From: RGIG5299 sp045542315
GTDB taxonomy: Bacteria > Bacillota > Clostridia > Oscillospirales > RGIG5299
Assembly: GCA_045542315.1 (NCBI GenBank)
Contig: JAZQKU010000054.1
Span: forward strand, 1-17,705
Reading direction: 5' to 3'
Length of the DNA: 17,705 bases
This document shows positions 7,444 to 12,146 of this stretch, in pieces. Below the pieces are notes generated by a model. The model did not search any database. It saw only the letters and a program-made list of their open reading frames with translations, and was not told where the DNA came from. A program made the position numbers and the translations under genes. How positions within the stretch are numbered: the stretch's first letter is position 1; each line of letters begins with the position of its first letter.

Positions 7444-7626
7444 GTAAGGGGGGAATCGAAATCCCCCCTTACAAAAGGATTTTCTTTTCCCCTTTCTTGT
7501 ATCCTTACAAGAAATGGGCGCCCCACGCGTAGTGGGATTTTTAAAAATGAAAGCCCCACGCGGCTTGAGCGCGAAGAGGCGCCCCGCGCGTAGCGGAAAA
7601 GAGAAAATGGGAGCCTCCGCGGCTTA
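7444..7626 (-). repeat. GC-rich hairpin repeat, copy A (homologous to the repeat from 17400)
   Basis: Read on the - strand, this segment aligns with 17400-17527 read on the + strand: a near-identical 34-base block (one indel), then a palindrome built on CTTTCTTGTA and TACAAGAAAG, then a G-rich/C-rich hairpin. Copy A also holds a diverged tandem duplication with a period of about 61 bases (7517-7566 and 7578-7625), of which copy B has one unit. A perfect 10-bp hairpin GTAAGGGGGG/CCCCCCTTAC lies at 7444-7472. Frames through the repeat are open by chance of its GC content; I do not think it is coding. It looks like a dispersed REP- or MITE-like family. Confidence 0.72.
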
Positions 7627-7671
7627 ACGCGGTTAAGCTCCATAGGCGTTAGCGCCACGCCTCTTAAATGA

Positions 7672-7697
7672 AAAATCCGCCCTTCGTGGGCGGATTT
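7672..7697 (-). terminator. Terminator downstream of the LysR gene
   Basis: AAAATCCGCCC and GGGCGGATTTT form a perfect 11-bp stem around TTCG(T) with A and T tracts on both sides. It lies three bases beyond the LysR stop codon and can act in both directions, insulating the gene from the repeat region. Confidence 0.88.
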
Positions 7698-7699
7698 TT

Positions 7700-8605
7700 T
7701 TATACGGTTTTTCCTTCAAGGAGCATCATTTCAAGTTCCTTTGCGGGAAGCGAAAGGGCGTGACCGTGCTTTTTAATGAGAAAAATATCTCTCATCGGGT
7801 CGGGCTCGGTAAGCCTTATGGGGTGAATATCGCTGTATCCTGCGGGGGAAACCTTTAAAAAGTCCTCGGGAATGAAGCCTACTCCCATGCCGTGGCGCAC
7901 GAGGGGAATTATCTGGTCGGTGGTGGCGGCCTCAATGTCGGGTGCAAACTGAATGCCGTGATGCATAAACAGGGGAGCGTAAAAGCGGTAGGTCGAGCTT
8001 TTCTTTCCGAGCGAAACGAGAGGATAGCTTAAAAGCTCCTTGAAGTCAAGAGGCTCCTTTGCTGAAATTTCGTCCTTAAGCGCTTCGCCGCAGATGGCTA
8101 TTTCATTATAGCTTTTGAGCTTTTTGAAAACGATGTTACCCGCTTCTTCTATAGGCGAGGTGACGATTGCGAGGTCGATAAGCTCATTTTCAACCATTGC
8201 CACAGCCTCTGCTGTTGAGCTGTTGGAAATTTTAAGACGCACGCCGGGGTGGCGGGTCTTATAACGGCTTAAAATTGGCAGTAAAAAGCAGCGAAGTGCA
8301 ATTTCGGTGGCGCCTATTGATACCATACCTTTTTTAAGGCTTCTGTTTTCAATAAGCTCCTCCTCTGCGGCCTGAAAATGCTCAAATGCCGCCGAAATAT
8401 GCTCGAAAAGCTTTTCTCCCTCGGGAGTAAGTATTACCCCCTTGTGGGAGCGGGTAAAAAGCACGCAGCCGAGCTCGTTTTCAAGGGTTTTTATAGTTCT
8501 GGTGAGGTTAGGCTGGTTGTGAGTAAGCACCTCTGCCGCCTTTGAAAAGCTGCCGTATTTTGCAACGTAATAAAAGATCCTGTAATAATCATAACTGATA
8601 TACAT
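7700..8605 (-). CDS. LysR family transcriptional regulator
   Basis: A 301-residue protein of normal LysR length. The N-terminal winged helix-turn-helix is clear: YYRIFYYVAKYGSFSKAAEVL (about residues 7-27) through the recognition helix SQPNLTR-like segment THNQPNLTRTIKTLE, then LGCVLFTRS. Residues from about 90 form the periplasmic-binding-protein-like effector domain (VSIGATEIALRCFLLPIL, and GMGVGFIPEDFL near residue 240). The start is preceded by GAGGTG. LysR regulators usually control a divergently transcribed neighbour, but here the next gene upstream, pyk, runs in the same direction and has its own promoter and terminator, so no target is evident. A dyad next to its own -10 suggests autoregulation. 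Effector unknown. Confidence 0.92.
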   Translation of the reverse strand: MYISYDYYRIFYYVAKYGSFSKAAEVLTHNQPNLTRTIKTLENELGCVLFTRSHKGVILTPEGEKLFEHISAAFEHFQAAEEELIENRSLKKGMVSIGATEIALRCFLLPILSRYKTRHPGVRLKISNSSTAEAVAMVENELIDLAIVTSPIEEAGNIVFKKLKSYNEIAICGEALKDEISAKEPLDFKELLSYPLVSLGKKSSTYRFYAPLFMHHGIQFAPDIEAATTDQIIPLVRHGMGVGFIPEDFLKVSPAGYSDIHPIRLTEPDPMRDIFLIKKHGHALSLPAKELEMMLLEGKTV

Positions 8606-8624
8606 TTCGACACCTCATATCAAA

Positions 8625-8646
8625 ATTATATACGATTGATACAATC
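8625..8646 (-). promoter_or_regulatory. LysR gene -10 box with adjacent operator-like dyad
   Basis: On the - strand TATAAT lies at 8630-8625, about 20 bases before the start codon. Three bases upstream of it is the perfect dyad GATTG-ATA-CAATC (8634-8646), of the T-N11-A kind bound by LysR proteins. It falls between -10 and -35, the position expected for autorepression (inference). The -35 box is weak. Confidence 0.5.
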
Positions 8647-8746
8647 TATATATTTTACATATATCGACACAAAGATTATAATATAAATAAAGAAAAAAAT
8701 CAATAGTTATTTTGCATATTTCGTCCTTTAATTTATATACCTACCC

Positions 8747-8787
8747 AAAAAACGAAACCGCAGTCTGTGACTGCGGTTTTGTTTTTT
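8747..8787 (-). terminator. Terminator downstream of pyk
   Basis: AAACCGCAGTC (8755-8765) and GACTGCGGTTT (8769-8779) form a perfect 11-bp stem around TGT, flanked by A and T tracts on both sides. It starts at the pyk stop codon. Confidence 0.88.
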
Positions 8788-10198
8788 AAACGGTTGCTAT
8801 TCTTATAAGGTTGGTGTTGCCCGATTCTCCGGTGGTGGTACCTGCCGTCATAATGATAGTATCGCCCTCCGAGAGGGAAAGGGTCTCCTTTGCAATTTGC
8901 TCGGCAGAGTAAAAGAGCACCTCGACCGAGGGGTATTGTTTGCAAAGAATGGGGGTGACACCCCACGAAAGCGCAAGCTGATGCCATACCTTTTCCTTAA
9001 CGGTAAAGCCGAGAATATCAACGGGCGGACGGAAGCGGGATACCATTCTTACGGTGGCACCCGACATTGAGCAAACCGCAATAGCCTTTGCCTTTAAGTC
9101 GATAGACATATTGCATATCGAGTGCGAGATAGCGTCAACGTGATTTTTTATACGGAAATCGTTGTTGAAAAATCTTGCGTTGTAATCGGTGCTTTTTTCG
9201 GTCTGCTCAACAATGCGCGACATTGTTTTTAAGGTTTCAACGGGGTATTTTCCCATTGCGGTCTCACCCGAAAGCATAACGGCGCTGGTGCCGTCGTAAA
9301 CGGCGTTGGCAACGTCGGATATCTCCGCTCTCGTGGGACGGGGATTGGAAATCATCGATTCGAGCATTTCGGTTGCGGTTATAACGCGTTTTCCGAGCAG
9401 GCGACATTTAGTAATAAGATGCTTCTGAATGGCGGGGACCTCCTCAAAGGGAAGCTCGACGCCCATATCGCCTCTGCCTATCATGATACCGTCGCACTCT
9501 GCGCAAATTTCTTCAATATTGTCAATTCCCGAGCGGTTTTCGATTTTTGCGATAATGCTTATATCTCCTCCGCCGTGCTCCGAAACGAGCTTTTTTACGG
9601 CGCGTATATCGTCTGCGGTGGAAACGAACGAGCAGGCAAAGTAATCAACGCCGTTTTCAATGCAAAAGAGAAAATCGGCGCGGTCCTCGGGACTGATGTA
9701 GCTTTGCTTGAGAACCTTTCCGGGAAAGCTCATACTTTTTCTGTTTGAAATAACGCCGCCCGCAATGACCCTGCATACAACGTCGGCACCTTTTATTTCA
9801 CAGACCTCGAAAATGAGGAGTCCGTTATTTACAAGAATTCTGTCACCGACGGAAAGCTCTTCAGCAAGCTGCTTATAGCTTACCGAAACGCGGCTCTTAT
9901 CGCCGATGATATTTTCGGGAGTAAAGGTGAAGATGTCGCCGTCACAGATAGTTTCTCTGCCGTTTTCAAAAAGGCCTATTCTGTATTCGGGACCTTTGGT
10001 ATCGGCCATTATAGCAACGGGAAGACCGAGCTTTTTACGCACCTTTTTAATTCTGTTTATGACCTCGAGATGCACGTCGTGGGTGCTGTGAGAAAAGTTA
10101 AGACGGGCAACGTTCATTCCCGCAAGCATAAGCTTTTCAAGGTTTTCCTCGCTGTTGCAGGCGGGGCCTATCGTGCAGACTATTTTAGTTTTTCGCAT
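8786..10198 (-). CDS. pyk: Pyruvate kinase
   Basis: It converts phosphoenolpyruvate and ADP to pyruvate and ATP, the last step of glycolysis, in the cytoplasm. Motifs in order: KIVCTIGPA (4-12), ARLNFSHSTH (31-40), the DTKGPEYR loop (66-73), IIAKIENRSG with the catalytic Lys218 and metal ligand Glu220, GRGDMGVELP (241-250), then ITATEMLESM and NPRPTRAEISDVANAV. The C-terminal allosteric-type domain ends near residue 470. There is no extra PEP-utiliser domain of the type found at the end of Bacillus enzymes. An ATG at 10219 is in frame, but the ribosome binding site AAGGAG (10212-10207) would then lie inside the gene; it sits 8 bases before ATG 10198, so I use that start. Single-gene unit with its own promoter and terminator. 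Confidence 0.97.
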   Translation of the reverse strand: MRKTKIVCTIGPACNSEENLEKLMLAGMNVARLNFSHSTHDVHLEVINRIKKVRKKLGLPVAIMADTKGPEYRIGLFENGRETICDGDIFTFTPENIIGDKSRVSVSYKQLAEELSVGDRILVNNGLLIFEVCEIKGADVVCRVIAGGVISNRKSMSFPGKVLKQSYISPEDRADFLFCIENGVDYFACSFVSTADDIRAVKKLVSEHGGGDISIIAKIENRSGIDNIEEICAECDGIMIGRGDMGVELPFEEVPAIQKHLITKCRLLGKRVITATEMLESMISNPRPTRAEISDVANAVYDGTSAVMLSGETAMGKYPVETLKTMSRIVEQTEKSTDYNARFFNNDFRIKNHVDAISHSICNMSIDLKAKAIAVCSMSGATVRMVSRFRPPVDILGFTVKEKVWHQLALSWGVTPILCKQYPSVEVLFYSAEQIAKETLSLSEGDTIIMTAGTTTGESGNTNLIRIATV

Positions 10199-10242
10199 AG
10201 AGATCTCTCCTTTTGCCATATATAATGACAGATCATATTTTA

Positions 10243-10271
10243 ATTATAGCATATTCCGAGGCCTTTAACAA
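10243..10271 (-). promoter_or_regulatory. pyk promoter
   Basis: On the - strand TTGTTA (10271-10266) and TATAAT (10248-10243) are spaced by 17 bases, with TG one base upstream of the -10 (extended -10). The transcript would have a leader of about 38 bases. No riboswitch-like structure is seen in it. Confidence 0.72.
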
Positions 10272-10283
10272 GCGAAAAATATA

Positions 10284-10304
10284 AAAAACACCTCACAGGG
10301 TGCT
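10284..10304 (-). terminator. Terminator overlapping the 3' end of the esterase gene
   Basis: CACC and GGTG arms around the stop codon, followed on the - strand by a T run (complement of 10283-10288). The stem starts inside the last codons of the gene, so coding and termination signals overlap. The stem is short, so this is less certain than the other terminators. Confidence 0.55.
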
Positions 10305-11255
10305 TTTATAAATTTCAACTATCTTGTCGCCGAAGAGATGACCGAGCTTAAGACCGCTTAAAGAATCAAAATGTCCCCAATCGGGTTCGCCCTCCGGCTC
10401 GAGGTGAACGGTAAGTCCCTCGGAGATGGTGGGGAAATAGATATTAAGCGGCGAAAGGGCGGAAAAACGAAGCTTTGCATCGTTTATTTCGGGATAAGCG
10501 GGCTCGCAGTAGGGGCTGTTTGAAATGCCCGCATCTATAAAATAAAGCTTGCTTCCGTCGGCGTATTTTGCGAGGTCTGCCCTGAGATAATTTACAAAGG
10601 CAACCTGATTATCGTAGTATTTCGACGCCTTGAACTCCGAGGTGTCGGACTCGCCCTGCATCCAGCAGACAGCGCCGATTTTTGCATCGTAGTTTTTGGA
10701 AATTAGCGTTTCCATATATTTGTTTACGAAGATGAGAAAGGCATCGTAGATAGAGCCTTTTTCACCGTGCCTGAGCCAATGGCTGTGAAGCGAGTAGCCC
10801 GACATGGTGTATTTTAAAATAAAGACCGTTTCGTCGGGAAATGCCAAGGAGAGCTTTTCGGCAATGCCCACCTCGGGACCGAAAAAGCCGTCCGTTGCGC
10901 CGCAGGTGAGATCGACCTTGACGAAATTGCCGTTCGAGGTGCTGTTGTGGTCGTCGATGCAGTAGTTTATCAGAACGGAGGGGAAGCCGTTTTCGTAAAC
11001 GGAGTATTTCTCGGCGCCGATATTCTTCAAAAGATAGCTGTTTATCGAGCAGCCCGACGCATTGCTCTGACCGAGCAAAAGGATAACCTTTGCCTTTTTG
11101 CCGCCGCCGTCTTGAAGATTTTCGGTGTCGGGATAGTCGGTGTTCATATTGAGATAGACGGGCGGATCGTCAACGGGCTTGGTTCCGCCGCCAAAGCAGC
11201 CGACGAAAAGAAGCAAAAGACAAAGCGCAGTAATAAGAGAAATAACCTTTTTCAC
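10293..11255 (-). CDS. Lipoprotein, sialate O-acetylesterase-type SGNH esterase
   Basis: A 320-residue exported lipoprotein. The first 20 residues are a lipoprotein signal: Lys-Lys, a Leu-rich core, then FVGC with Cys20 as the lipid anchor. The rest fits the carbohydrate esterase family of sialate O-acetylesterases (SASA): LLLGQSNASG with nucleophile Ser64, FGPEVGIAEKL (about 125-135), WMQGESD (198-204) and DWGHFD with the likely Asp292/His295 pair. By family it removes O-acetyl groups from sialic acids or from plant polysaccharides such as xylan at the cell surface. GTG is used as start, with GAGGT upstream. It has its own promoter and stands alone, so the glycan target cannot be inferred from neighbours. 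The glycosidase gene at 12147 may be related in diet but is not in the same operon. Confidence 0.85.
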   Translation of the reverse strand: MKKVISLITALCLLLLFVGCFGGGTKPVDDPPVYLNMNTDYPDTENLQDGGGKKAKVILLLGQSNASGCSINSYLLKNIGAEKYSVYENGFPSVLINYCIDDHNSTSNGNFVKVDLTCGATDGFFGPEVGIAEKLSLAFPDETVFILKYTMSGYSLHSHWLRHGEKGSIYDAFLIFVNKYMETLISKNYDAKIGAVCWMQGESDTSEFKASKYYDNQVAFVNYLRADLAKYADGSKLYFIDAGISNSPYCEPAYPEINDAKLRFSALSPLNIYFPTISEGLTVHLEPEGEPDWGHFDSLSGLKLGHLFGDKIVEIYKSTL

Positions 11256-11284
11256 CTTAAAGACCTCACAGTAGAATTGCTTTA

Positions 11285-11313
11285 ATTATAGCATAAAGGA
11301 ACGGCAGGTGCAA
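11285..11313 (-). promoter_or_regulatory. Promoter of the esterase lipoprotein gene
   Basis: On the - strand TTGCAC (11313-11308), 17 bases, then TATAAT (11290-11285), with TGC directly before the -10. The -10 region (ATGCTATAATTAAA) is identical to that of pyk over 14 bases, probably because both are near-consensus and not because of shared control. Confidence 0.7.
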
Positions 11314-11331
11314 TATCTGTTCTAATTAAAT

Positions 11332-11361
11332 ATCCCGTCCGCTTTTACGGACGGGATTTTT
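11332..11361 (+). terminator. Orphan perfect hairpin with T run, resembling a tRNA terminator
   Basis: ATCCCGTCCG and CGGACGGGAT pair perfectly around a six-base loop, followed by five T residues. No + strand gene leads into it. The bases after it match the junction of the tRNA-Arg gene and its terminator over 18 bases (see direct repeat). Confidence 0.65.
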
Positions 11362-11368
11362 GGCACTC
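11351..11368. repeat. 18-bp direct repeat, left copy (tRNA 3'-end-like)
   Basis: ACGGGATTTTTGGCACTC here is identical to 11867-11884. The right copy covers the terminator arm, the encoded CCA and the last acceptor bases of tRNA-Arg. The left copy has no tRNA body attached. The repeat start points are 516 bases apart. Confidence 0.8.
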
Positions 11369-11407
11369 GTGTCCAAAAAAGAACTGGGTAAAAACCGAGG
11401 ATTTTCT

Positions 11408-11701
11408 TTACTTTTCCTTTCTTGATGTGATACGAACAATAATCCCTAAAACAATTTGTATCACACTAATTCCCAAGGGAATAAAAATCATATATTTACC
11501 AATGTGTTTTGTATATGTATCATCAGAAATAATAGCAAATAAACCTAACGCCATTGTTATAAGCATTAGACAGGAAAATACACCAATAATGACTTTAAGT
11601 ATGCTTCGAATGCGTTTTCCTAATATCTTTTTAGGTACAATCCACTGCATTACAGCAAACCACATATCAATGAGCATATCACCTATTAATTCTAATAACA
11701 T
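11408..11701 (-). CDS. Small membrane protein of unknown function in AT-rich islet
   Basis: A 97-residue protein that I do not recognise. It has an N-terminal amphipathic stretch, a basic KKILGKRIR segment (about 24-32) and two hydrophobic helices (about 36-57 and 69-90), ending in RKEK; two transmembrane segments with a short linker are likely. ATG 11701 is preceded by AAGGTGG. The region is clearly poorer in G and C than the neighbouring pyk and glycosidase genes and uses A/T-ending codons, which suggests different ancestry. It lies inside the interval bounded by the 18-bp direct repeat, downstream of tRNA-Arg, alone in its unit. It could be cargo of a small integrated element (inference). 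Confidence 0.62.
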   Translation of the reverse strand: MLLELIGDMLIDMWFAVMQWIVPKKILGKRIRSILKVIIGVFSCLMLITMALGLFAIISDDTYTKHIGKYMIFIPLGISVIQIVLGIIVRITSRKEK

Positions 11702-11721
11702 AAAATCACCACCTTGGGTGT

Positions 11722-11750
11722 ATTATAGCATAAAAACGGCGAAGCCGCAA
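11722..11750 (-). promoter_or_regulatory. Promoter of the small membrane protein gene
   Basis: On the - strand TTGCGG (11750-11745), 17 bases, TATAAT (11727-11722). The -35 overlaps the GAA-capped hairpin that opens the heptad element. The block 11705-11727, covering the ribosome binding region and the -10, matches 16222-16246 before the 87-residue gene in about 21 of 23 aligned bases. Confidence 0.6.
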
Positions 11751-11846
11751 TACTTATTACCTATTACTTCTTACTTATTACTTCGCAAAAATCCCGTGTG
11801 AATTTTATTTTGAGGTAAGAGTGAAGAAGTAAGAAGTAAAAAGTAA
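11737..11846. repeat. Mirrored heptad array (5 + 5), copy next to tRNA-Arg
   Basis: A mini-hairpin CGGC-GAA-GCCG (11737-11747) is followed by five tandem heptads of the type TTACTTC (11750-11784) and a 27-base middle. Five tandem heptads of the opposite strand type GAAGTAA follow (11812-11846). The two arms can pair into one long stem. The middle contains AAAAATCCCG, which resembles the tRNA terminators. The same layout with the same counts occurs at 17017-17126. Confidence 0.8.
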
Positions 11847-11847
11847 A

Positions 11848-11876
11848 ATCCCGCCCACTTACGTGAACGGGATTTT
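11848..11876 (-). terminator. Terminator of tRNA-Arg
   Basis: On the - strand an 11-bp stem (11873-11863 with 11858-11848) is closed by a GTAA tetraloop (GNRA type in RNA) and followed by TTTT. Two of the pairs are G-U on the - strand but would be A-C mismatches on the + strand, which shows that the - strand is the one folded. It starts directly after the encoded CCA. Confidence 0.85.
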
Positions 11877-11884
11877 TGGCACTC
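11867..11884. repeat. 18-bp direct repeat, right copy at the tRNA-Arg 3' end
   Basis: Identical to 11351-11368. It spans the end of the terminator stem, the encoded CCA and the first bases of the acceptor arm. Confidence 0.8.
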
Positions 11885-11951
11885 CCAGCGAGAATCGAAC
11901 TCACAACTAACCCTTAGGAGGGGTTTATTATATCCATTTAACTATGGGAGC
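11877..11951 (-). tRNA. tRNA-Arg (anticodon CCT)
   Basis: Read on the - strand: a 7-bp acceptor stem GCTCCCA with TGGGAGT (the first pair is G-U), a D arm from GTTA, and an anticodon stem AACCC/GGGTT around the loop CTCCTAA, giving anticodon CCT for codon AGG. A T arm with TTCGATTC follows, then discriminator G and an encoded CCA at 11879-11877. All arms are intact. It has its own promoter and terminator. Confidence 0.94.
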
Positions 11952-11964
11952 AAACGTGTAATAT

Positions 11965-11993
11965 ATTTTACCACAAAAAATCCGTCTTTGCAA
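11965..11993 (-). promoter_or_regulatory. tRNA-Arg promoter
   Basis: On the - strand TTGCAA (11993-11988), 17 bases, TAAAAT (11970-11965), placed 13 bases before the first tRNA base. Confidence 0.7.
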
Positions 11994-12012
11994 CATCTTT
12001 GCCGCAAATAAA

Positions 12013-12048
12013 ATTATACTCCCGGTATAATCGACCTGCAATTTTGCA
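12013..12048. promoter_or_regulatory. Two dyads upstream of the glycosidase promoter
   Basis: ATTATAC and GTATAAT flank TCCCG as a perfect inverted repeat (12013-12031). TGCAA-TT-TTGCA (12037-12048) is a second dyad. Both lie 40-75 bases upstream of the -35 of the glycosidase gene, where an activator or repressor could bind. The first dyad also contains a TATAAT on each strand. Function is inferred from position only. Confidence 0.4.
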
Positions 12049-12087
12049 CAAAACAAAAAAGAAGTGCGTTAAAGTCTTTTTTTCGGG

Positions 12088-12116
12088 TTGACAAGTCCCA
12101 TTCCAAAATATATAAT
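12088..12116 (+). promoter_or_regulatory. Perfect consensus sigma-A promoter of the glycosidase operon
   Basis: TTGACA (12088-12093), a spacer of exactly 17 bases and TATAAT (12111-12116) match the consensus at every position. Transcription should start near 12123, leaving a leader of about 24 bases that holds only the ribosome binding site. Confidence 0.88.
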
Positions 12117-12146
12117 TAAAGAAACGGAAAAACAGGAGTGAATGTT

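Noticed and set aside
7444..7472. Hairpin with a TTCGATTC-like loop resembling a tRNA T arm
   Set aside because: No acceptor, D or anticodon arms can be placed around it, and the matching hairpin in copy B has a different loop.
7407..7658. 83-residue frame on the - strand
   Set aside because: It lies wholly inside hairpin repeat copy A, is rich in Arg and Ser as expected from GC-rich repeats, and has no ribosome binding site.
10199..10219. Upstream ATG for pyk
   Set aside because: It would place the AAGGAG ribosome binding site inside the coding region and add residues not seen at the normal N-terminus of pyruvate kinase.
11427..11801. 124-residue frame on the + strand opposite the small membrane protein
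   Set aside because: It lacks a ribosome binding site and runs through the heptad array; the - strand frame has a promoter, a ribosome binding site and a membrane-protein pattern.
11750..11846. CRISPR-like array
   Set aside because: Units are 7 bases with no spacers and the two halves are mirror images; there are no cas genes.
12138..12146. GTG start for the glycosidase
   Set aside because: The GTG overlaps the AGGAG site itself; ATG 12147 has correct spacing.
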